Source: CAZADA01 sp964483775 (GTDB lineage Bacteria > Pseudomonadota > Alphaproteobacteria > Caulobacterales > Maricaulaceae). From it: a stretch of DNA of 9,477 nucleotides. How positions within the stretch are numbered: the first letter of the stretch is position 1; each line of letters opens with the position of its first letter. A model generated the notes under the pieces. The model saw only the letters and a list, made by a program, of their open reading frames with translations. It ran no database searches and was not told the DNA's origin. Both the position numbers and the translations under genes were made by a program. Below are positions 1 to 6,160 of the stretch, piece by piece. The DNA is taken from assembly GCA_964483775.1 (NCBI GenBank), contig CAZADA010000104.1, forward strand, positions 1 to 9,477. The letters run 5' to 3'.

Positions 1-1
1 G

Positions 2-124
2 CTGTACTTCACGCCGGCGGTGTTCGCCGCGATGGCGGGAGGACGCGCCCGCCGCGCCGCCCGGCGCGAGCGTCGCCAAGCACAGGCTTCCGAGGCCGGC
101 GACGCCGCCGCGGCGCCCGCCTAA
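2..124 (+). CDS. C-terminal end of a probable inner-membrane protein (5' truncated by window)
   Basis: Reading from base 2, an open frame of 40 codons runs into a TAA at 122-124. It starts with a hydrophobic piece (LYFTPAVFAAMAG), followed by a very Arg-rich stretch and an Ala-rich tail. A hydrophobic helix ending in a positively charged cytoplasmic tail is what the last transmembrane segment of an inner-membrane protein looks like. The L-x-x-TP-x-x-(F/Y) pattern resembles the end of the last helix of RND-type efflux permeases, where a TP pair is common, but 40 residues cannot settle this. The frame continues beyond the left edge. Other multi-helix transporters remain possible. Confidence 0.5.
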   Translation: MYFTPAVFAAMAGGRARRAARRERRQAQASEAGDAAAAPA

Positions 125-138
125 CCGGCCTGGCCGGT
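124..138. repeat. Perfect palindrome at the stop codon of the upstream gene
   Basis: ACCGGCC and GGCCGGT are exact reverse complements around a single T. As RNA this gives a 5-bp stem with a 5-base loop. It begins on the last base of the TAA stop. No T-run follows on either strand, so it could be a weak terminator, a 3'-end stabiliser or a chance GC palindrome. The rest of 139-305, up to cysE, shows no gene and no convincing promoter hexamers. Confidence 0.3.
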
Positions 139-305
139 GGGTGGTCGTCGATCCGATGGGGAACGCCGGGCAGGCTGGCGCCGATTGCGTGCGCCGCCCG
201 CGACGCCCATAACCACAGTTGAGCGGTAGTTTTGCGCCTCCGTGATCGCCACCTAAGGAGCGACCAGGCGCTAGACTGCGCGAGCACGAAAAAAGGGGGC
301 CGCCC

Positions 306-1124
306 ATGAATGAGGCGCAGGTCCAAGTTAATCCCGCGGCGAAAGACGGCTTCTCGCCGACCTGGGCCGCATTGCGCAGCGAAGCTGCCCGCACGATCGC
401 CGACGAGCCCAGCCTTGCCGATCTTGTGCGGGCCAGCGTGTTGGCCCGCGCCGATTTCGCTGACGCACTCGAGACGGTGTTGGTGCAAAAGCTCGGGTCG
501 CGCGGCGGCGTCCCCGGCATTGGCCAGGCGTTGATCGCCGAGGCGCTTGTGGGCGATCGCTCCATTGTTGCGGCCGCCGAAGCCGACTTGGTCGCGGTGC
601 ACGAGCGTGACCCGGCGTGCCGATCGTTCCTGCAAGCGCTCTTGTTTTTTAAGGGTTTTCACGCCTTGCAAGGCTATCGCGTGGCGCATTGCTTGTGGCG
701 CGGCGAACGGCGCATGGCCGCCTACCACGTCCAGAGCGTTGTCAGCGAGCGTTTCGGCGTGGACATCCACCCGGCCGCCAACATCGGTCGCGGCGTGATG
801 ATCGATCACGCCACAGCGGTGACCATTGGCGAGACCGCAAGCGTTGGGGATGACTGCTCGTTGCTCCACGAGGTGACGCTCGGCGGCACTGGCGTCGCCG
901 ATGAAGACCGCCACCCCAAAATTGGCCGCGGCGTCCTCATTGGCGCAGGCGCCAAGGTGTTGGGCAACATCACTGTGGGTGATGAAGCGAAGATCGCCGC
1001 CGGGTCGGTCGTGCTCAAATCAGTGCCCGCCCAGTGCACCGTCGCCGGCGTACCGGCTAAGCCTGTGGGCGGTCCGTGCGCCCAGCCCGCCCGTCACATG
1101 GACCAAACGCTCAAAGAAGCGTAG
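306..1124 (+). CDS. cysE: Serine O-acetyltransferase
   Basis: Transfers an acetyl group from acetyl-CoA to L-serine to give O-acetylserine, the cytoplasmic precursor of cysteine. The protein has 272 residues, as usual for long CysE forms. Residues about 15-145 match the helical N-terminal serine acetyltransferase domain. Residues about 152-252 form the left-handed beta-helix of hexapeptide repeats. The signature DIHPAANIGRG...IDHATAVTIGETA is clear, with D153 and H168 corresponding to the catalytic Asp and His of the E. coli enzyme. TLGGTG (191-196) and DRHPKI (201-206) follow, and AGVPAK (247-252) closes the repeat domain. The ATG at 306 is the first in frame and has an AGGGGG ribosome binding site 7-8 bases upstream. 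The C-terminus ends in Glu-Ala rather than the Ile that anchors many CysE proteins to CysK. The next gene, in the same direction, starts 54 bases after the stop, suggesting one transcript. Confidence 0.95.
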   Translation: MNEAQVQVNPAAKDGFSPTWAALRSEAARTIADEPSLADLVRASVLARADFADALETVLVQKLGSRGGVPGIGQALIAEALVGDRSIVAAAEADLVAVHERDPACRSFLQALLFFKGFHALQGYRVAHCLWRGERRMAAYHVQSVVSERFGVDIHPAANIGRGVMIDHATAVTIGETASVGDDCSLLHEVTLGGTGVADEDRHPKIGRGVLIGAGAKVLGNITVGDEAKIAAGSVVLKSVPAQCTVAGVPAKPVGGPCAQPARHMDQTLKEA

Positions 1125-1149
1125 GCCTAATCGCCGCCAAGACGGAGCT

Positions 1150-1165
1150 GGCGAGTTCCGTCGCC
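1150..1165 (+). repeat. Small hairpin between cysE and the DUF3126-like gene
   Basis: GGCGA and TCGCC can form a 5-bp stem with a 6-base loop, just upstream of the ribosome binding site of the following gene. It has no T-run and is weak. It could affect mRNA stability between the two genes or be chance at this GC content. Confidence 0.2.
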
Positions 1166-1178
1166 CATGGAGAGTGCG

Positions 1179-1613
1179 ATGAATGGTGAAGAGCGCGAAC
1201 GCTTGTCGGAGTTTTTGAAGATCCGGCTGAACCCGAGTGCAGAGCTCAAGGGCGGCAAACCAGGCAATGACGCTGATCCAGACGATCAGGCCGAGGCCGA
1301 GTTGTGGATCGACGGCGCCCCCAAAGGCTGGGTGCGTCGGGACGACGAAGATCCCGATGATGTCTCGTATTCGGTCGGGTTCAGCTTCAAAACCGAAAAC
1401 TCGCTGAACGCCGCCGAGGACCGCTTACGCGAATTGCTCAATCCAGCGATCTCGTTGCGCGAACGCAAGTCGTTGGGCCGCACGCAGATCGAAGACAGCG
1501 TCGAGCTGTACGTGGGCCCTGAATTCATGGGGCTTTTGTATCGGGAGCAAGCGCGCGGCGGTTTGACCGAGTATACCGTCGAAATCCAAGTGCTATCCGA
1601 CGATCTGGAGTAG
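1179..1613 (+). CDS. DUF3126-like protein with two tandem copies of the domain
   Basis: Function unknown. The C-terminal half (…SVELYVGPEFMGLLYRE…YTVEIQVLSDDLE) closely resembles the small alphaproteobacterial family DUF3126, normally about 70 residues. The N-terminal half has the same layout: an amphipathic helix leading to LNPSAELK (compare LNPAISLRE in the second half), then AEAELWIDGAPKGWVRRDDED…SYSVGFSF (compare the strand-turn-strand of the second half). The 144-residue protein is therefore best read as an internal duplication with the first copy diverged. It is strongly acidic and has no signal peptide or membrane segment, so it should be cytoplasmic. I chose the ATG at 1179 because GGAGAG (1169-1174) lies 4 bases before it. 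The upstream in-frame ATG at 1167 has no such site. I recall DUF3126 genes next to cysE in alphaproteobacteria, which suggests, without proof, a link to sulfur or cysteine metabolism. Confidence 0.8.
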   Translation: MNGEERERLSEFLKIRLNPSAELKGGKPGNDADPDDQAEAELWIDGAPKGWVRRDDEDPDDVSYSVGFSFKTENSLNAAEDRLRELLNPAISLRERKSLGRTQIEDSVELYVGPEFMGLLYREQARGGLTEYTVEIQVLSDDLE

Positions 1614-1647
1614 GTTCATCCCCGCCCGTCATTGAAGGCCAAGCGGG

Positions 1648-1664
1648 GGCAACGCCGCGTTGCC
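1648..1664 (-). terminator. Perfect inverted repeat in the convergent gap, possible terminator without T-run
   Basis: GGCAACGC and GCGTTGCC are exact reverse complements around one base, giving a 6-bp stem with a 5-base loop. It sits two bases beyond the stop codon of the minus-strand SOUL gene. A second, looser pairing, CCCCGC (1620-1625) with GCGGGG (1643-1648), lies between it and the plus-strand stop. No T-run follows on either strand, so factor-independent termination here is uncertain. Confidence 0.35.
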
Positions 1665-1666
1665 GG

Positions 1667-2350
1667 CTAGTTCGCAGCAAGGCTGGAGGGATCAATCGCC
1701 ACCAAGATCTCGTTGCGCCGAAACGGCCCAGGCATACTGGGCGCGTTGTAAAACGCCACTTCCGGCTCGCTGACCGCGACCAACCCGTTGGCGGCGAGCC
1801 AACCGGCCAGCTCCTCGCGTTTCCTGGCCTGCATGGCGGGGCGTGAGCGACCCGAATAGCGCAGCGCCGCCACCGTGCGTTCAGGGATCTCACGCAGCGT
1901 CACCCGCCGATCATAAGGGACGGGCAGTGTCTCCATCGTCCATGAGCGCGGCATGACGAATGCGACCGTCCACGCCTCGCCGTCCGCTGGGGCCTGTGTC
2001 ACCGGCGCGGTCATGTCGATGGACGTCCCTTGGCGAGGCGCTTGGGTGACGGGCGCGGTCATGTCGATGCTGCCTTGTGTGCTGTTGCGCCCGGAAATGT
2101 AGCCAAACAGCGGATTGAAAGCGGCGCTGGTCGCCCGGCCTTCACTACCCTCGACCGTGATTTCTGCGACAATCATCGGTTCGTAGCGACGCACTTCGAA
2201 CGCCCCGTCTTGCAACACAACCGTATACTCGGGTTCTTCGTTCGCCTTGGCGTGCGGAAGAACGCCAAGCGTAAGCACGCCGACAAGGCCGATGGCGGCC
2301 ACGCCGGCCAATCCGTACAGCACAGGCGGGTGAAAAACGGATTTGAGCAT
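1667..2350 (-). CDS. SOUL-family heme-binding protein, membrane-anchored
   Basis: Member of the SOUL/HBP family (Pfam SOUL). Animal members bind heme or related tetrapyrroles; the role of bacterial members is not settled. The protein has 227 residues. Residues about 10-32 form one hydrophobic segment that looks like a signal anchor, so the remainder probably lies in the periplasm. The family core covers about 41-224: YTVVLQDGAFEVRRYEP at the start, FGYISGRN (82-89), two copies of IDMTAPVTQAP (95-105 and 111-121), WTVAFVMPRSWTMETLP (127-143), and a terminal EVAFYNAP…EILVAI strand pair. Repeated MTAPVT-type motifs occur elsewhere in the family. Start: ATG (complement of 2348-2350) with TGGAGG 6 bases upstream. 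The gene is divergent from the ABC transporter operon and convergent with the cysE pair, so it is probably a single-gene unit. Family assignment is firm; ligand and role are not. Confidence 0.9.
   Translation of the reverse strand: MLKSVFHPPVLYGLAGVAAIGLVGVLTLGVLPHAKANEEPEYTVVLQDGAFEVRRYEPMIVAEITVEGSEGRATSAAFNPLFGYISGRNSTQGSIDMTAPVTQAPRQGTSIDMTAPVTQAPADGEAWTVAFVMPRSWTMETLPVPYDRRVTLREIPERTVAALRYSGRSRPAMQARKREELAGWLAANGLVAVSEPEVAFYNAPSMPGPFRRNEILVAIDPSSLAAN
2004..2069 (-). repeat. In-frame direct repeat (48-bp period) inside the SOUL gene
   Basis: An 18-base block is identical at 2004-2021 and 2052-2069, offset by exactly 48 bases or 16 codons. It encodes the shared IDMTAPV part of the two IDMTAPVTQAP copies. 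The flanking codons of the repeat unit differ. Identity at third codon positions suggests a fairly recent duplication or gene conversion, although repeated MTAPVT motifs are themselves normal for this family. Confidence 0.7.
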
Positions 2351-2486
2351 GGGGTGCCTCCAAGAAGGGCCAAAGGAGTGACGAACGCGCCCCCTTGATA
2401 CGCACGCCGGCCCGCGTCAGTTCGCCCCGATGGAAACAACGCGGCCACGTTTCCATTTTCATCACGGATCCACTAGCGTGCCGCCC

Positions 2487-3257
2487 ATGTTGCATGTGAC
2501 CACAGTGTCCAAAGCGTTTGCCGGCGTCCAAGCGGTGGACCGCGTGAGCTTTTCCATTCCAGCAGGCGGATTCGCAGCGCTGATCGGCGCATCAGGTTCG
2601 GGCAAAACCACCACCCTTCGTCTCATCAACCGCTTGATCGAGCCCGATGCTGGATCGATCACCATGGACGAGCGGGCCGTGACCGAAGGGCCAGCCCACC
2701 ATCTGCGCCGCCAGATTGGCTTCATGCCCCAGGGAGGCGGGCTGTTTCCCCACTACACCATCGCACAAAACATTGCGGTCACCCCGCGATTGTTGGGATG
2801 GAGCGCGTCGCGCATCGCAGAGCGTGTGAGGGCGTTGCTGGATCTGGTGCGCCTGGAGCCCAGCGCGTTCGCCGAACGCACGCCGGCGGAACTGTCGGGA
2901 GGCCAACGCCAGCGCATCGCGTTCGCCCGCGCCATTGCGGCCGAGCCGCGATTGATTTTGCTCGATGAGCCCTTCGCGGCCCTCGATCCGGAAACGCGCG
3001 AAGCCGTGCAACATGACTTTGCCGCCATCCATCGCGACCTGGGGCTCACGGCCGTCATGGTGACTCACGACATGGCCGAAGCGCTGACGCTCGCCGGCCA
3101 GGTGATTGTCTTGCGCGATGGCCGGGTGGTGCAAGATGGGCCGCCGACCCAATTGGCGCGTGAGCCTGCAGACGCCTATGTCCGGGCGCTGGTGGAAACC
3201 CCGCGTCGCCAGGCCCGCGCCATCGCGGCGGCCTTGGGGGAGGGGGCGCCGCAATGA
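2487..3257 (+). CDS. Osmoprotectant (glycine betaine/choline class) ABC transporter, ATP-binding subunit
   Basis: Cytoplasmic ATPase that powers uptake through the permease encoded next. From the chosen start it has 256 residues and all nucleotide-binding motifs: Walker A GASGSGKT (34-41), Q-loop Q82, signature LSGGQ (136-140), Walker B LILLDE (156-161), D-loop ALD (165-167) and switch His H194 in VTHD. The sequence resembles the ProV/OpuBA/OpuCA group, but the C-terminal CBS domains of ProV and OpuCA are absent, so it lacks the ionic-strength sensor known for OpuA-type CBS pairs. The start is uncertain: ATG 2487 fits where the family begins, but no good ribosome binding site precedes it, nor the in-frame GTG 2478 or ATG 2430. 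The stop overlaps the next start (ATGA at 3254-3257), which implies translational coupling. Substrate class is inferred from the partner protein. Confidence 0.88.
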   Translation: MLHVTTVSKAFAGVQAVDRVSFSIPAGGFAALIGASGSGKTTTLRLINRLIEPDAGSITMDERAVTEGPAHHLRRQIGFMPQGGGLFPHYTIAQNIAVTPRLLGWSASRIAERVRALLDLVRLEPSAFAERTPAELSGGQRQRIAFARAIAAEPRLILLDEPFAALDPETREAVQHDFAAIHRDLGLTAVMVTHDMAEALTLAGQVIVLRDGRVVQDGPPTQLAREPADAYVRALVETPRRQARAIAAALGEGAPQ

Positions 3258-4816
3258 GCACAGCACTCAGCGAGGCCCTAGCGCGATTGCCTGAATTGCT
3301 CGCCGGTCACATGCTGTTGGCGCTTGCCGCTTTGGGCGTGGGCATGGCGATCAGCTTTCCCGCCGGCGTGTGGGCCGCCCGCAACGCCGCCGCGCGCAGC
3401 GTGGCCACCAGCACAGCCTCAATCGTCCAGACCATACCCTCGATCGCGCTGCTCGCGCTGATGGTCCCCGTCTTTGGGGGCCAGATCGGTTTTGCACCCG
3501 CGTTCGCCGCGCTCATGCTGTACTCCATGCTGCCCGTGCTGCGAAACACAGTCGTGGGCCTGGCCGGTGTTGATCCCACCGTGCGCGAAGCCGCGCTGGC
3601 CGTCGGCATGACGCCCGCCCAGCGCCTGATCAAGGTGGAGCTGCCGCTGGCGCTGCCGGTGATTGTCGCCGGCGTACGCACCGCCGCCGTGTTGGTCGTC
3701 GGCACCGCCACACTTGCCACCCCGGTCGGCGCCACCAGTCTGGGTGAGTTGATTTTCTCAGGGCTGCAGACCCGCAATTGGACGTCGGTTTTGGTCGGAT
3801 GCTTCGCCGCTGCGACGCTGGCCATTGTCCTTGACCAGGCGTTGCGGCTGCTCGAGCGGTTCGCCGCCACCCGCGAACGTCGCGCCGGATTGGCGGCGGG
3901 CGCAGCGTTCGCCGTCTTGGCCGCTGTGATTGTGGCGCCGTTTGGCCTCACGGCGTTGACCAACCGCGATCAAACGCAAACGTTTGCCGTCGCTGAGGAA
4001 TCGGACATCCCGCTCGCCGGACGCACGGTGCGCGTGGGCGCCAAGACTTTCACAGAGCAGTTCATCCTCGCACGCCTGATCAAGGCACGCATCGAGGCCG
4101 CCGGCGGTGAGGTCGAACTGATTGAAAGCCTGGGCTCGACCATTGGCTTTGATGCGCTCACCAGCGACGACATTGATGTGTTCGTCGACTACACCGGCAC
4201 AATCTGGGCGAACGTCCTGCGCCGCGACGACCCTGCACCCAGGGCCGTGGTCTCCGCTGAAACATCCGCGCGCCTCTGGCTCGACCTTGGCGTGCTCACG
4301 CTTGGTGAGCTGGGGTTTGAGAACGCCTGGGCGTTCGCCATGACGCGGCAAGGGGCCGATGCGTTGGGCGCACGCGCCATCACCGACCTGACCGACCGCG
4401 CCGCCGAGCTCACCTTCGCCTCGGACTATGAGTTTTTTGGCCGGCCCGAATGGCCGCGCACCCGCGATGCGTACGTCTTACAAGACATGGCCACTCGCTC
4501 GATGGACTCAACGTTTTTGTATGACGCCGTGCGCAACGGCCAAGTTGACGTCATTACCGCCTACACCTCCGATGGACGGATCGACGCGTTTGATCTCGTC
4601 ATTCTCGATGATCCACGACAGGCCCTCCCACCGTACGATGCAGTGATGTTGCTGGGGCCGAGCGCGGCGCGTGATCCCGCGCTCGCCAGGGCGCTACGAC
4701 CGTTGGTCAACCAGATCACCCCCGACCTGATGCGCCGGGCCAACGCGATGGTGGATCTGGAGCGGGCCTCGGTCAGTGAGGCCGCGGCTTGGTTGGAGGA
4801 ACAGCTGTTTGAGTGA
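3254..4816 (+). CDS. Osmoprotectant ABC transporter, permease fused to substrate-binding domain
   Basis: One 520-residue polypeptide carries both the membrane channel and the substrate receptor of the importer. Residues 1-235 are the permease, with about six hydrophobic segments (near 17-40, 56-74, 80-100, 133-155, 175-195, 212-235). The cytoplasmic EAA loop is EAALAVGMTPAQRLIKVELP (112-131). Residues about 256-520 form an OpuAC/OpuBC-like binding domain: RVGAKTFTEQFILARLI (260-276), DYTGTIW (312-318), SDYEFFGRPEW (390-400) and ITAYTSDGRI (434-443), all typical of quaternary-ammonium receptors. The last helix tethers the receptor on the outer face. Such fusions are known (ProWX-type proteins; BusAB/OpuABC in lactic acid bacteria). 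The gene overlaps the ATPase gene by 4 bases, so two genes give a complete importer. Choline versus glycine betaine versus another osmolyte cannot be decided from sequence alone. Confidence 0.9.
   Translation: MSTALSEALARLPELLAGHMLLALAALGVGMAISFPAGVWAARNAAARSVATSTASIVQTIPSIALLALMVPVFGGQIGFAPAFAALMLYSMLPVLRNTVVGLAGVDPTVREAALAVGMTPAQRLIKVELPLALPVIVAGVRTAAVLVVGTATLATPVGATSLGELIFSGLQTRNWTSVLVGCFAAATLAIVLDQALRLLERFAATRERRAGLAAGAAFAVLAAVIVAPFGLTALTNRDQTQTFAVAEESDIPLAGRTVRVGAKTFTEQFILARLIKARIEAAGGEVELIESLGSTIGFDALTSDDIDVFVDYTGTIWANVLRRDDPAPRAVVSAETSARLWLDLGVLTLGELGFENAWAFAMTRQGADALGARAITDLTDRAAELTFASDYEFFGRPEWPRTRDAYVLQDMATRSMDSTFLYDAVRNGQVDVITAYTSDGRIDAFDLVILDDPRQALPPYDAVMLLGPSAARDPALARALRPLVNQITPDLMRRANAMVDLERASVSEAAAWLEEQLFE
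4795..4800 (+). promoter_or_regulatory. Ribosome binding site deciding a TTG start
   Basis: GGAGGA lies inside the end of the permease-receptor gene, 8 bases before TTG 4809. It is a strong Shine-Dalgarno match. The GTG at 4776 in the same frame and the ATG at 4848 have no comparable site. Confidence 0.7.
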
Positions 4817-5342
4817 TCAAAGGCTCTGGCCCGATCGCCATGAGATCATGGGCTTGCCGGATGACGCATGGCGCGCGGCGCTGATCACAACGCTGGATCA
4901 GCTCGTCGGCCGCCGAGGCGTGGACGTGAACGGACGCACGCGACTGCGCGAAGATCTCAAGATCGATCGAGACCGCGTGCCGGTGACCTTCATCGAGCTG
5001 GAGGAGCTTGGCTTTCTGTTCGATTGGGATCGACTGCACGTGGATGACCATTTCAAAGGCCAGCCCATGGGGTGTGGGATTTTGGGCGTCCCTTTTGTCG
5101 CCTTCACCTTACTGGCCGCAGCGGCCGTGAGCGGCGGGCTTCAAGAAGGCAACATCCTCGCCATCGTGGTCGGCGTGGGTGTGGTCGGCGGCTTGGCGGC
5201 CTTGTTCGGCTACGCCCTGTTGGCGGGGTTTCAACAAGCCAGGGCGCGCCAGCACGGACGTCGCGCGCGGGGCCTCAAGCGCATCGCGCCGCTCACGGTG
5301 GATGACCTCATCACCTACCGTGAGCGCATAGAAGCAGCGTAG
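4809..5342 (+). CDS. Hypothetical two-helix membrane protein with a possible acyl-carrier-like N-terminal region
   Basis: Not recognised with confidence. From TTG 4809 the protein has 177 residues. Residues about 16-84 are soluble and helical: LDQLVGRRGVDVNGRTRLREDLKIDRD then TFIELEELGFLFDWDRLHVDDHF. This spacing recalls the acyl-carrier-protein fold and DUF1493-like proteins (disordered turn, D-L before the prosthetic-group site, later hydrophobic helix), but no Ser stands at the phosphopantetheine position. Two hydrophobic helices follow (about 88-108 and 117-140), then a basic segment (143-158) and a short soluble tail, so both ends should be cytoplasmic. The start overlaps the end of the transporter gene by 8 bases, with GGAGGA 8 bases upstream, so the gene is probably co-translated with the importer. 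The alternative start, ATG 4848, would remove 13 residues. Any role in osmoprotectant transport is inference from position only. Confidence 0.75.
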   Translation: MSDQRLWPDRHEIMGLPDDAWRAALITTLDQLVGRRGVDVNGRTRLREDLKIDRDRVPVTFIELEELGFLFDWDRLHVDDHFKGQPMGCGILGVPFVAFTLLAAAAVSGGLQEGNILAIVVGVGVVGGLAALFGYALLAGFQQARARQHGRRARGLKRIAPLTVDDLITYRERIEAA

Positions 5343-5350
5343 GGGGGCCG

Positions 5351-6112
5351 TTACAGCGCCGCCAGCACCTCAGCCACGATGGGGTGGCGCACAATATCGC
5401 GCTTGTCCATGCGCACCAGTTTGGCCGAAGGCGCGCGTTTCAGCCGTTCAGCGACATCCTTAAGCCCAGATTGGTCAATCGGCAGGTCCGATTGGTTCGG
5501 GTCCCCGGCGAGCACCATTGTTGAGCCCCAACCCAAGCGCGTCAGCACCATTTTCAGTTGTGCAAAGGTGCAGTTTTGCGCCTCGTCGAGGACGACAAAG
5601 GCATTGTTGAACGTGCGCCCGCGCATATACGCGACAGGTGCGATTTCGATCACGCCTTCCGCCATCAGCGCCTTGGCTTTTTTCCCCGACATGCGGTCAT
5701 GCAAAGCATCGGTCAGCGGGCGCAGATAGGGTGCAAGCTTGTCTTCCATGGCCCCCGGCAAGAAACCGATGGACTCGCCCGCCTCAATGGCGGGGCGCGA
5801 CAGGATGATCTTCTCCACGCGACCAGCGTCCAGCGCCTCGACCGCTTTGGCGATCGCCAGATAAGTCTTGCCTGTGCCGGCCGGGCCTAACGCCACCACC
5901 AGATTGTTGCTGTCCAAAGCTGTCATCAACCGTTTTTGGCCAGCGCTCTTGGGCGTGATGTTCTTGACGTATTTGGTCGCACGCTGTGGTTCTGGCCGCC
6001 GTCCACCTTCAACCGGGTACAGCTTTGTGACGGTGCCATGGCTCAGCGAAACCCCAGCGCCATGCAATTCTGCCTGCTGCAGGGCGCGACGGCGGGCGGA
6101 ACGTTTGGACAT
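5351..6112 (-). CDS. phoH: PhoH-family ATPase
   Basis: Cytoplasmic P-loop NTPase of the PhoH family, related to superfamily I helicases and thought to act on RNA; its exact cellular job is not established. The protein has 253 residues. After a basic N-terminus (MSKRSARRRA…) the ATPase core runs from about 54 to 251: Walker A GPAGTGKT (76-83), SRPAIEAGESIGFLPG (105-120), YMRGRTF (162-168), Walker B VVLDEAQN (173-180), GDPNQ (203-207) and the final RDIVRHP (238-244). It lacks the N-terminal extension of the YbeZ-type PhoH proteins found beside ybeY, so it is the shorter paralogue type. Start: ATG at the complement of 6110-6112, with GGAG 7 bases upstream. The frame stays open far upstream, but that part lies antisense to the carbonic anhydrase-like gene. 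The 3' end faces the preceding plus-strand gene with an 8-base gap. An intrinsic terminator sits directly before its ribosome binding site (see 6126-6160). Confidence 0.9.
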   Translation of the reverse strand: MSKRSARRRALQQAELHGAGVSLSHGTVTKLYPVEGGRRPEPQRATKYVKNITPKSAGQKRLMTALDSNNLVVALGPAGTGKTYLAIAKAVEALDAGRVEKIILSRPAIEAGESIGFLPGAMEDKLAPYLRPLTDALHDRMSGKKAKALMAEGVIEIAPVAYMRGRTFNNAFVVLDEAQNCTFAQLKMVLTRLGWGSTMVLAGDPNQSDLPIDQSGLKDVAERLKRAPSAKLVRMDKRDIVRHPIVAEVLAAL

Positions 6113-6125
6113 GTGCGTACTCCAT

Positions 6126-6160
6126 AAAAAAAGCCGCGGTCCGAAAGGGAAATCCGCGGC
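6126..6160 (-). terminator. Intrinsic terminator or attenuator immediately upstream of phoH
   Basis: Read on the minus strand, GCCGCGG (6154-6160) pairs perfectly with CCGCGGC (6133-6139). UCC and GGA extend the stem across a 3-base bulge, and seven consecutive T follow (6126-6132). This is a textbook factor-independent terminator. On the plus strand there is an A-run before the hairpin and no T-run after it, so the direction is clear. Only two bases separate the T-run from the GGAG of phoH (6120-6123), and 13 bases separate it from the ATG. Transcripts started upstream must therefore read through it to express phoH. Confidence 0.85.

Noticed and set aside
9..914. 301-residue minus-strand frame over cysE
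   Set aside because: It is antisense to an unmistakable cysE and is a typical GC-rich shadow frame.
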